Shown piece by piece: positions 35,001 through 42,096 of a DNA stretch of 64,000 bases (positions are counted from its first letter, which is position 1; every line of letters begins with the position of its first letter). The position numbers and the translations under genes were made by a program. Location: positions 1-64,000 of the forward strand of contig CAZIDY010000004.1 in assembly GCA_964538505.1 (NCBI GenBank), given 5' to 3'. The stretch comes from Zeimonas sp964538505. GTDB lineage: Bacteria > Pseudomonadota > Gammaproteobacteria > Burkholderiales > Burkholderiaceae_E. The notes under the pieces were generated by a model. It was not told the DNA's origin. It saw nothing but the letters and a program-made list of their open reading frames with translations, and searched no databases.

Positions 35001-35228
35001 CCAACGCTGCTGGATCGCGTCACGGACGGCGCCGATTGCGCCGAAGAGTTCGGCCCGTTCGTCGTGCGTCGCGTCGAACCAGCTCGGCACGTGCCGGTGC
35101 GGGACGATCAGCGCGTGCCCTTCGGTGACGGGGAAGCCGTCCCACAACGCGAAGACCTGCTTCGTGCGCAGGATCACGCGCGTCTCGTCCGGGTGGCAGA
35201 ACGGACATACGGCCGGCGGGGCCTTCAA
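32053..35228 (-). pseudogene. HIT-PLD-SF2 helicase fusion, frameshifted
   Basis: About 1058 codons. Residues 5-110 form a histidine-triad domain (ending PHLHLHVIPR, about 95). Residues 160-300 are a PLD-type nuclease (HPKAYVV about 246, GSSNLSGSALG about 265). Residues 355-650 are an SF2 helicase: MATGLGKTWLAAF (about 375), VVDEFHHA (about 465), then FNEGVDVPAIDPVMMLRP. At about 33268 one base is missing: the next codons should read PTESQIVWLQQFGRGLRK, which appear in the neighbouring frame and run to 32053. The C-terminal 400 residues include a DUF3427-like region. A TTG start overlaps the SprT stop (TTGA). It could be a true frameshift, a sequencing error, or recoding. Confidence 0.75.
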
Positions 35229-35740
35229 GTCGGCCTCGGCTGTTCGGTAACGATCAACTCGCCGCTCAGGCCCGCGGCGACGCAATCGGCGCATCGCCAG
35301 GCGGGGATCGGTCTGCGGGCGATGCGGGAGAAGTCGCAGACGGGGCAGCGATGGAGAAACCGGCGCGGGGTGCCGTTGGCCTTGGTGATCGTCGCGTTGC
35401 GGTCTGCCAGACGCACGGACGGGTCACCTCCTGCGTCGAGGACAAGCCGCCGCCAGGTCGGTCCGTGCGGCCCTTCGGCGCGGCCGACTCGTTCGTGACT
35501 GACGACGTGCGCGAGTTCATGGCACAGCACGTCGTTCAGGCGTTCGCAGTCGCCTCGCAGTTCGCTGGCGAGCGTGATGGTGTTCGTGGAGAGGTTCGTG
35601 CGCGCCCAGGTTTTCGACAAGCGCGACGAGAAACGGATCGATACGGAATCAGCAAGCGAGGCGCGCGACCAGAGGCGACCAAGGCGAGTAACGGATTCGA
35701 TCAGTCGCTCGTCGTCGCGAGCTTCTCGGGGAGATCTCAT
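35225..35740 (-). CDS. SprT-like zinc metalloprotease
   Basis: A 171-residue protein. The zinc protease motif is VLCHELAHVVSHE (HExxH at about residue 75), preceded by the SprT fold strand (RTNLSTNTITLASEL). Near the C-terminus is a zinc-ribbon-like CPVCDFSR...WRCADC. SprT/Spartan proteins digest DNA-protein crosslinks or act in replication-coupled repair. It is first in a coupled series followed by the HIT-PLD-helicase and HNH genes. Small zinc proteases of this type recur in antiphage islands, so a defence role is plausible but is inferred from context only. Confidence 0.8.
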   Translation of the reverse strand: MRSPREARDDERLIESVTRLGRLWSRASLADSVSIRFSSRLSKTWARTNLSTNTITLASELRGDCERLNDVLCHELAHVVSHERVGRAEGPHGPTWRRLVLDAGGDPSVRLADRNATITKANGTPRRFLHRCPVCDFSRIARRPIPAWRCADCVAAGLSGELIVTEQPRPT

Positions 35741-36133
35741 CGGTGAACGCGCCTCGGTGCCTCGAGCCCCAGCTATTGTTCGATCGCGGAGGCATCTTAC
35801 ACAGCAGGCGCAGCGATATGGAACGCGGAGTGAACCGCCGGGTCCTGGAACAGACCGACCGGGCGCGTCGGCATGTTTCCGTTCACCGAGGCATCGAGAC
35901 GAATGTGCTGACCCATCGTCTGATTCTCTGTTCTATAGAGGTGAATCGGATTCACCGCCTCGCGCACATCGGAACCGCATCCGAACATCCGCTCCGGTTT
36001 CCAGCTATAGCCGGGTGCAACCAAGCCGTTCGGATCAGCCATTTGCAGGCTTATCGACAGCGCGACAGACGCGGACGCTCGTAGCCGACACAAGCGGATC
36101 AACCACGGTCCTGTATCCCAGAACAGGTATACA
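35741..36133. other. Interval without a recognised gene
   Basis: About 390 bases between the SprT operon and the HigBA-like pair. A minus-strand frame of 101 codons (35797-36102; contains ENQTMGQHIRLDASVNGNMP) has protein-like composition but no recognisable family and no clear ribosome site. It may be a gene fragment. TGTATCCCAGAACAGGTATACA at 36112-36134, directly before the next gene, could be an imperfect operator. Confidence 0.35.
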
Positions 36134-36532
36134 ATGGGGCATCGTCCGAGTTCAATACCGAAACCGCTTTATTGGATCGGTAGAAGCCGAAAGGAATTGA
36201 TGACCCTGCCAATACGGGTGCGAGAGCACGTCGGCTTGGCATTGTGGTTCGCACAATCGGGAACGAGGCACGTCTCGGCCAAGGTGCTGAAGGGATTCGG
36301 GGACAGCGGCGTTCTCGAAATAGTTGTGGACGATATCGGCGGTACGTTCCGGGCCGTCCATACCGTGCGCTTCGATGTCGGCGTCTTCGTCCTTCACGTC
36401 TTTCAGAAGAAAAGTAAACGGGGACGTGAAACGCCGAGAGAAGTGATTCGCTTGATCGAGCAACGATTGAAAGTCGCCGCGAAGATCACTCAGGAGATAA
36501 GAGATGCGCAAGCTCGAGACCAGGATTGTTGA
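36134..36532 (+). CDS. HigB/RelE-like toxin (Gp49-like family)
   Basis: A 132-residue protein with KPLYWIGRSRKELMTLPIRV, HVSAKVLKGFGDSGVLEIVV and VFVLHVFQKKSKRGRETP, the signature of the HigB/phage-derived Gp49-like mRNA-interferase toxins. The gene precedes its antitoxin, the usual order for this family, and overlaps it by 29 bp. The ATG lies inside a TATACAATG box that itself resembles a -10 element, so either the true promoter lies further upstream or translation is leaderless. Confidence 0.8.
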   Translation: MGHRPSSIPKPLYWIGRSRKELMTLPIRVREHVGLALWFAQSGTRHVSAKVLKGFGDSGVLEIVVDDIGGTFRAVHTVRFDVGVFVLHVFQKKSKRGRETPREVIRLIEQRLKVAAKITQEIRDAQARDQDC

Positions 36533-36848
36533 CGGGATCGAAGTGCAGGAGAGTTCAGGCAATGTCTTTGCCGACCTGCGCCTGCCCGACGCGGACAAGC
36601 TGGCGGTCAAGGCGAGCCTGGTGCTGGAGATCACGCGTGCAATCCGTCACCTCGGGTTGACCCAGGACGCCGCTGCGCGGCGCATGGGGCTGACCCAACC
36701 GAAGGTGTCGGATATCTTGCGCGGCGAACTGGCCAACGTCTCCGAGCGCAAGCTGATGGATTGCCTCAACCGGCTCGGCTACGACATCGAGATCAGGGTG
36801 ACGCCCGCGGCCGACGAGGTGGGTCGCCTGATGGTCGCCGTCGCCTGA
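36504..36848 (+). CDS. XRE-family HigA-like antitoxin
   Basis: A 114-residue protein. The segment SSGNVFADLRLPDADKLAVK, then LVLEITRAIRHLGLTQDAAA, RRMGLTQPKVSDILRG is the HTH_37/HigA-type regulator that pairs with Gp49-like toxins. The N-terminal 30 residues contact the toxin. The HTH helices are complete, so autorepression is expected. Its start lies inside the toxin gene. Confidence 0.85.
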   Translation: MRKLETRIVDGIEVQESSGNVFADLRLPDADKLAVKASLVLEITRAIRHLGLTQDAAARRMGLTQPKVSDILRGELANVSERKLMDCLNRLGYDIEIRVTPAADEVGRLMVAVA

Positions 36849-37024
36849 ACGAACCGGGACTCGACTCGTCGAGCGAGAGCGATGCGGCGCACCGAGTTCG
36901 GCTCGTTGCGCAAGCACTCAAGCGGCTCGCCGGCGAGCAGTTGCGACTCGCGAGTTCGCGCGTGCCTTAACCACCCATTGAAGCGAGGGTCCTCAACCCC
37001 GGCCGATTGAAACAGCGGCACTCG

Positions 37025-37053
37025 TTGCGCCAACCTGTTTCTGTAACTACAAT
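37025..37053 (+). promoter_or_regulatory. Predicted brnTA promoter
   Basis: TTGCGC (37025-37030) and TACAAT (37048-37053) with a 17-bp spacer. The ATG of brnT begins at 37058, only five bases beyond the -10 hexamer, so transcription would start at or inside the start codon. Confidence 0.55.
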
Positions 37054-37057
37054 AACC

Positions 37058-37348
37058 ATGCGCGTCTCCTTCGACCCAGACAAGCGAGTACGCACGCTGA
37101 AGGAACGTGGACTTGACTTCGAAGATGCCAGCAAGGTTTTCAGCGGGATCACGCTCGAAATCGAAGACACGCGCCGGAACTACGATGAGCGACGGATCAT
37201 CTGCTACGGCATGCTCGCCGGGCGCATGGTCGTCATTTGCTACACGCAGCGTGGCGCGGTTCGGCACGTTTTCAGCATGAGGAAAGCCAATGACCGGGAG
37301 AAAGCGCGCTTCTCGTCGCGCCTGGAAGTCGGACCTCGCGAAAGTTGA
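37058..37348 (+). CDS. brnT: BrnT-type toxin
   Basis: A 96-residue protein. MRVSFDPDKRVRTLKERGLD, DASKVFSGITLEIEDTRRNY and RHVFSMRKANDREKARF are diagnostic of BrnT ribonucleases (DUF497). BrnT has a RelE-like fold and cleaves RNA. Its gene overlaps that of BrnA by 59 bp, the normal arrangement. The predicted promoter leaves almost no 5' leader. The FSxRKANxRE motif containing catalytic Arg is intact. Confidence 0.9.
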   Translation: MRVSFDPDKRVRTLKERGLDFEDASKVFSGITLEIEDTRRNYDERRIICYGMLAGRMVVICYTQRGAVRHVFSMRKANDREKARFSSRLEVGPRES

Positions 37349-37595
37349 CGCACACGTCATCCAGCCGGCGGAGTACGAGGAACTCCCCGAGCTCACCGAA
37401 GAGATGTTGTCGCGAGCCGTGGTCAAGAAGGGCGGGCGACCGGTGTCCTCCAATCCGCGCAAGCTGATCACCCTTCGGCTGCCTGCCGACGTCATCGAAC
37501 GATGGCGTGCCACGGGTCCGGGGTGGCAGACGCGAATGGCGGAGCGGATCAGCCGCAGGCCGCCTACTGGTGGAAAGGGCGATAAGCGACCATAA
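37290..37595 (+). CDS. brnA: BrnA-type antitoxin
   Basis: A 101-residue antitoxin. The N-terminal half binds BrnT; residues 58-85 (GRPVSSNPRKLITLRLPADV, IERWRATGPGWQTRM) form the ribbon-helix-helix DNA-binding part with the GxGWQTR motif typical of BrnA. The complex represses its own promoter in characterised members. Start at ATG 37290 within brnT. Confidence 0.9.
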   Translation: MTGRKRASRRAWKSDLAKVDAHVIQPAEYEELPELTEEMLSRAVVKKGGRPVSSNPRKLITLRLPADVIERWRATGPGWQTRMAERISRRPPTGGKGDKRP

Positions 37596-37633
37596 CGGCT
37601 ACTCCTTCTCGTCTGGCAACGGGACAACGCAAC

Positions 37634-39025
37634 GTGAGCCGAAAACCCGGACGCAACGAACCCTGCCCGTGCGGCAGCGGGCGAAAGTACAAGCACTGTC
37701 ACGGCGGCGCCGGCGACGCGGATAGCGAGCACCGCGCAGCCGACAGCCACGCCATGGCCGTCACCCGCGTGCTCGAATGGCTGTTCTCGCGCCATCGCAA
37801 CGCGGCCCAGACCGCGATCGCCGAACTGTTGTTCCGGGACCTCTGGCCCGAGGACGGCCCCGACCCCGAGGAGGTCGACGAGGACCTGATCTCGATGATC
37901 GTCGTGAACGTCAACGAGTGGTTCCTTGCCGAAGGCCAGATCGAAGTGGGCGGCCGGTGGCGCGACGTCCACGAGTACGCGCTCGGGTCGCGCGGCCCGG
38001 CCTTGAGTGCGAAGCAGCGCGCGCTCATCTCGCAGCTCGCCGCGACGCCGTTGAGGCTCTACACCGTCACGCAGGTGCGCCGCGGCGAGGGCCTGACGCT
38101 GGTCGACGCGCTCGATCCGGAGAGCGCACCGGTTGTCGTTCGCGAACGCATGGGCAGCGAGACGATGACGCCGGGGCTGCTCCTTGGTTGTCGCGTCCTG
38201 CAGAGGGACGACGGGTTCGAGCTCTCCGGGGCGATCTATCCGTTCCCGATGCTCGGCGCGCCGGTCGCGATCGAGGCGCTCAGCGCGCTGCTGGAGGCCG
38301 ACATCCACCCGGAAGATCGCGCGTACGAGTTCGGTTTCGCGATCATGCGCGAGTGGCTGCGGCAACTGCTCGATCCCGTCGGGTTGCCTGAACTGGTGGA
38401 CGTACGCACGGGCGACCCGCTGCTGTTCGTCACCGACCACTACCGGATCGACGACGAGATCGCGCTGGTCGGCGCGCTCGACTCGTCCGCGGAGTTGCAG
38501 CGCGGGGACGAAGCCTGGGTGCGCACCGTCGAGGTCGACGATGGAACGGTTCGTCTGGGCGCGAGCATCGAGCGCGGGACGCGCGCGGACCGCCTCACGG
38601 TCTTCTATCGCACGCAACGCATGGCCGACGACGGCCGCACCTGGTTCGAAGCACTCGCCGGCGCATCGGTGGAATACCTCACGCGCGAAGTATCCGATCC
38701 GGGCGCGCTCGTCGAACGCGCACGCGCGGCGCGTACGGCGCCCGCGCCGCAGACGGCCGCCGACCTCGGTGTATCACCGGAAGCGCTTTCCCAGGCGATC
38801 GAGCAGGCGTTGCGGAACACTTACGCGAACTGGGTCGACGAACCGATTCCGGCGCTGCACGGCAAGTCGCCGCGCGAGGCGATGCGTACGCCCACCGGCC
38901 TGGAACGCGTGAAGGGATTGCTGCGCAGCTACGAAGAGGGCGAGGCGCAAAGCGCGACGCAGGCGGGAAGAAACGCGATCTCGTACCGCTTTCTCTGGGA
39001 CGCGTTGCGGATCGAGCCGGATTGA
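37634..39025 (+). CDS. SEC-C motif protein of unknown function
   Basis: A 463-residue protein. Residues 5-25 form an SEC-C zinc-binding motif (GRNEPCPCGSGRKYKHC), found in SecA and many stand-alone proteins. The rest has no recognised enzyme motif: a helical segment (VLEWLFSRHRNAAQTAIAEL), a mixed alpha/beta middle and a C-terminal block NTYANWVDEPIPALHGKSPR EAMRTPTGL shared with other large SEC-C proteins. It begins 38 nt after brnA and may be read from the same transcript, but a functional link is unproven. Confidence 0.65.
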   Translation: MSRKPGRNEPCPCGSGRKYKHCHGGAGDADSEHRAADSHAMAVTRVLEWLFSRHRNAAQTAIAELLFRDLWPEDGPDPEEVDEDLISMIVVNVNEWFLAEGQIEVGGRWRDVHEYALGSRGPALSAKQRALISQLAATPLRLYTVTQVRRGEGLTLVDALDPESAPVVVRERMGSETMTPGLLLGCRVLQRDDGFELSGAIYPFPMLGAPVAIEALSALLEADIHPEDRAYEFGFAIMREWLRQLLDPVGLPELVDVRTGDPLLFVTDHYRIDDEIALVGALDSSAELQRGDEAWVRTVEVDDGTVRLGASIERGTRADRLTVFYRTQRMADDGRTWFEALAGASVEYLTREVSDPGALVERARAARTAPAPQTAADLGVSPEALSQAIEQALRNTYANWVDEPIPALHGKSPREAMRTPTGLERVKGLLRSYEEGEAQSATQAGRNAISYRFLWDALRIEPD

Positions 39026-39110
39026 GGAGGCGTTGCTGCGTCGCCTCCTTCCCGAAAGGGCCGGGCACCGCTGGCGTCATCAGCGGATTCTCCCGCCGCC
39101 ATGTCATGTC

Positions 39111-39357
39111 TGATACGGCTTCGCGTTCAAAGACACGAAAAAAGCTGGCTCGCTCCACGCTTGGCGTGCGCCGAGTCCACCGCTCGCGCCAATTTGAAGC
39201 TTTTGGCCTCGTGGAATCGATTCCACGAGCGTAAACGCTACAAATTGGCGCGCTGATCGAAACACTCCCGCCATGCTCGCTCCGCTCGTACGCCTGCCCG
39301 CCGTTGCGGCCCGGCGTCGTGCGGAATCCGATTCGTTGAACGCGAAACCGTATGATG
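39111..39357. mobile_element. MITE-like element carrying a 68-nt hairpin repeat
   Basis: The left end TGATACGGCTTCGCGTTCAA (39111-39130) and right end TTGAACGCGAAACCGTATGA (39335-39354) are inverted copies of each other with two differences. The interior holds the 68-nt inverted repeat copy e and no gene. A third copy of the terminal sequence lies at 23-52. Short length, terminal inverted repeats and lack of coding capacity fit a miniature inverted-repeat transposable element. No clear target duplication was found. Confidence 0.6.
39185..39252. repeat. 68-nt inverted repeat, copy e (different outer arms)
   Basis: Core CTCGTGGAATC|GATTCCACGAG as in copy a, but the outer arms are GCGCCAATTTG / CAAATTGGCGC, unlike CGCTACCGATGG / CCATCGGTAGCG of copies a-d. 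The stem is still 34 positions long with only about five unpaired. It lies inside the MITE-like element. Confidence 0.85.
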
Positions 39358-39390
39358 CCATGATGTCAATTTGATGTTATGATGCAATCT

Positions 39391-39630
39391 ATGCGAACCA
39401 CCCTGAGAATCGACGAAGACGTGCTCCTGGCGGCAAAGCAGGTCGCCGCACGCGAGCGGATTTCGATCAGCGAGGCCGTCACGCGCCTGATCCGTCGGGG
39501 GCTGAATCAGGATGGCGCTTCGGGTTCCCCGCCGCAGCCGCTGCGAGGGCGCTTCGCTCTGCTACCGAAGCGCGATGAGGTGATCACGGCGGAACACGTT
39601 CGCGAGATCCTGGAACGCGAAGGAATCTGA
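39391..39630 (+). CDS. VapB-type antitoxin (second vapBC locus)
   Basis: A 79-residue protein: MRTTLRIDEDVLLAAKQVAA then ISISEAVTRLIRRGL, a ribbon-helix-helix DNA-binding domain, followed by a toxin-binding tail (RFALLPKRDEVITAEHVREI). Start taken at the third ATG (39391); in-frame ATGs at 39379 and 39382 would add four or three residues. Its stop overlaps the toxin start by one base. The MITE-like element ends 34 bp upstream, so the promoter lies at or within that junction. Confidence 0.8.
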   Translation: MRTTLRIDEDVLLAAKQVAARERISISEAVTRLIRRGLNQDGASGSPPQPLRGRFALLPKRDEVITAEHVREILEREGI

Positions 39631-40061
39631 TGCGATTGCTGCTCGACGTGAACGTCTGGGTAGCACTGCTCGACGACGCGCACGTATTCTCCGAGCAGGC
39701 CAACCAGCTCATCGAGGCGCACGGAGTACGGGTAGCGACGTGTCCGTTGGTCGAGAACGGCGTTATTCGCGTGATGAACTCACCGAACTACGGCCGACGC
39801 GGAGCCGTCGGGATTCGACGAGTACGAGATCGGCTGCAGGAGGCGTGTTCGGCGCTCGACCACGAGTTCTGGCCGGACGACGTCTCGCTGCGCGACGAAG
39901 GTCGCGTCGACTTCGATCGAGTACACGGGCATCAACAGATCAGCGACGTCTATCTTCTCGCGCTCGCGGTGGCGCATCACGGATGTCTCGCCACTTTCGA
40001 TCGCGCCATTCCTCTCTCGGTCGTGCGCGGAGCCACTGCGCGCAACCTGCTCGCTGTCTGA
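39630..40061 (+). CDS. VapC-type PIN-domain toxin (second vapBC locus)
   Basis: A 143-residue PIN protein: LLLDVNVWVALLDD (catalytic Asp), CPLVENGVIRVM (Glu), QQISDVYLLALAVAH (Asp) and LATFDRAIPL (Asp). All four acidic positions are present, so it should be an active Mg2+-dependent ribonuclease. It is linked head-to-tail with its antitoxin gene. Confidence 0.85.
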   Translation: MRLLLDVNVWVALLDDAHVFSEQANQLIEAHGVRVATCPLVENGVIRVMNSPNYGRRGAVGIRRVRDRLQEACSALDHEFWPDDVSLRDEGRVDFDRVHGHQQISDVYLLALAVAHHGCLATFDRAIPLSVVRGATARNLLAV

Positions 40062-40114
40062 CGGCAGACAACTCCCCCGTCACTCACGCCTGTGCGCCTC
40101 TGCCACAATTCGGG

Positions 40115-41539
40115 ATGACCGCATCCTCGAATCTCGCCTCCCCCGCTCCGAACGACACCGCTTTCGACGTTCTTCCCCTTTCGCGCGCCGCGCTGGCCAA
40201 CCTGGAGCAGCTCGGCTACGAGCGCATGACCCCTATCCAGGCCGCGAGCCTGCCGCTGGCGCTGGCCGGTCACGATCTCATCGCGCAAGCGAAGACCGGC
40301 AGCGGCAAGACGACGGCGTTCGCGCTGCCGCTGCTCGCGAGGCTCGACGTCCGACGCTTCGCGGTGCAGGCGCTGGTGCTGTGCCCGACGCGCGAGCTCG
40401 CCGTGCAGGTTGCACGCGAGATCCGACGCCTGGCACGCGCGGAGGACAACATCAAGGTGCTGGTGCTGTGCGGCGGCTCGACGATGCGACCGCAGATCGC
40501 GAGCCTTGCGCACGGCGCGCACATCGTCGTCGGCACGCCGGGGCGCATCGTCGATCATCTGTCGCGCGAGACCCTGTCGCTCGGCGCACTGAACACGCTG
40601 GTGCTCGACGAAGCCGATCGCATGCTCGACATGGGTTTTGCCGAAGAGATCGCCTACGTGACCGAGCGCTGCCCGCGCGAACGCCAGACGCTGCTGTTCT
40701 CGGCCACGTACCCGCCCGGCGTCACGAAGCTCGCGCGGCGCTTCCTGCGCGAGCCGAAGCAGGTCACGCTCGACGAGCGCCATGCGGCCACGAAGATCCG
40801 GCAGCGCTTCTACGAAGTGCGGGACGACCAGCGACTGCACGCCGTCGGCCAACTGCTCGACCACTATCGGCCGGTGAGCACGCTCGCCTTCTGCAATACG
40901 AAGCAGCGCTGCAGTGAACTGACGGCCCTGTTGCGGGCGCGGGGCATCGTGGCGCTGGCACTTCACGGCGACCTCGAGCAGCGCGAACGCGACCAGGTGC
41001 TCGTGCGCTTCGCCAACCGCAGCTGCAGCGTGCTGGTGGCCACCGACGTGGCCGCACGCGGGCTCGATATCGCCGGGATCGAGGCGGTGATCAACGTCGA
41101 CGTGACGCCGGACAGCGAAGTGCATACGCACCGCGTCGGTCGCACCGGCCGCGTCGACGAAAGCGGATGGGCCTTCAGCCTGGTCAGCCGCAACGAGATG
41201 GAGCGCATCGACCGCATCCAGCGGATGCAGGGCGACGAAGGCAACCAGGGCGAATGGCACTCATTGATCGAGCTCGTGCCGTCGCGCGATCCGCAGCCGC
41301 TGCGCCCGCCGATGGCCACGCTGCAGATTCTCGGCGGACGCAAGGACAAGATCCGCCCCGGCGACGTGCTGGGCGCGCTCACCAAGGACCTCGGTTTTCC
41401 GGCCGCGCAGATCGGAAAGATCGACATCGACGAATTCTCGACCTGCGTAGCCGTCGAGCAGGCGATCGCGAGCGACGTGCTGCGCGGGCTCGGCGAGGGC
41501 AAGGTGAAGGGAAGGGCGGTGAAGGTCCGGAGGCTTTGA
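40115..41539 (+). CDS. dbpA: ATP-dependent RNA helicase DbpA
   Basis: A 474-residue DEAD-box helicase: Q-motif region YERMTPIQAASLPLALAGHD, motif I AKTGSGKTTAFAL, PTREL, TPGRI, DEAD (VLDEADRMLDMGF), SAT (LLFSATYPPG), ATDVAARGLD and HRVGRTGR. After about residue 400 it carries the DbpA RNA-binding domain (MATLQILGGRKDKIRPGDVL), which recognises hairpin 92 of 23S rRNA in E. coli. It acts in 50S ribosome assembly. ATG 40115 was chosen because earlier in-frame sequence is antisense to vapC. Confidence 0.9.
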   Translation: MTASSNLASPAPNDTAFDVLPLSRAALANLEQLGYERMTPIQAASLPLALAGHDLIAQAKTGSGKTTAFALPLLARLDVRRFAVQALVLCPTRELAVQVAREIRRLARAEDNIKVLVLCGGSTMRPQIASLAHGAHIVVGTPGRIVDHLSRETLSLGALNTLVLDEADRMLDMGFAEEIAYVTERCPRERQTLLFSATYPPGVTKLARRFLREPKQVTLDERHAATKIRQRFYEVRDDQRLHAVGQLLDHYRPVSTLAFCNTKQRCSELTALLRARGIVALALHGDLEQRERDQVLVRFANRSCSVLVATDVAARGLDIAGIEAVINVDVTPDSEVHTHRVGRTGRVDESGWAFSLVSRNEMERIDRIQRMQGDEGNQGEWHSLIELVPSRDPQPLRPPMATLQILGGRKDKIRPGDVLGALTKDLGFPAAQIGKIDIDEFSTCVAVEQAIASDVLRGLGEGKVKGRAVKVRRL

Positions 41540-41563
41540 GGGCGCGGTTTTCACCGGGCCTCT

Positions 41564-41977
41564 TCAAGGCACGAGCCCGTCCAGCTCCGGCAGCATCGTC
41601 ACGCTCTCCCGTGTCGATGCCTCACCGCGCGCACCGACGAACACCGCAGGCTCCGTTCCTCGATTCACCGCCACGTGCGGCATCCCCGCGGGGATGAACA
41701 GATAATCGCCCGGCTGCGCGACGCTGCGGTGCTCCAGGCGCGCGCCGGTCCATAGTTCGACGGCACTGCCGCGCAGCATGTAGTGCGCCGTTTCGTGTCG
41801 ATGCGTATGCGCCTTCGTGCGCTCGCCGGCGGGCAGCGTGATCAGTCCGAGGAACAGCGAGTGTGCGCCGACCGTCTCGGCGCTGACGCCCGGCGCGTAG
41901 CGCGCGCCCTGCGCACTCTTGAAGGGCTCCGATCCGCGTACGACGAAATGTTCGCGGCTGGTATCGATCATTTCCAT
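41564..41977 (-). CDS. Cupin-fold protein
   Basis: A 137-residue single-domain cupin. LPAGERTKAHTHRHETAHYM (metal-ligand histidines), LRGSAVELWTG and QPGDYLFIPAGMPHVAVNRG give both cupin motifs. It likely binds a metal and acts as a small oxygenase, isomerase or ligand-binding protein; substrate unknown. A ribosome site (GGAGG) five bases before ATG 41977 fixes the start. Convergent with dbpA. Confidence 0.8.
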   Translation of the reverse strand: MEMIDTSREHFVVRGSEPFKSAQGARYAPGVSAETVGAHSLFLGLITLPAGERTKAHTHRHETAHYMLRGSAVELWTGARLEHRSVAQPGDYLFIPAGMPHVAVNRGTEPAVFVGARGEASTRESVTMLPELDGLVP

Positions 41978-42096
41978 GGTCACCTCCGTCGGGTTCGCGA
42001 GTTGGTCGTGCTCGCATTGGCACGTTGTGCTTCCCGGCTCCGGCCGTCACGGAAGCCACCCCGAAATCGCGCTAAATTGGATGAAACGGAGCGCCC

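Noticed and set aside
36779..38617. A 612-codon minus-strand frame opposite the BrnTA and SEC-C genes
   Set aside because: No recognisable motif and biased composition; the plus-strand genes are clear.
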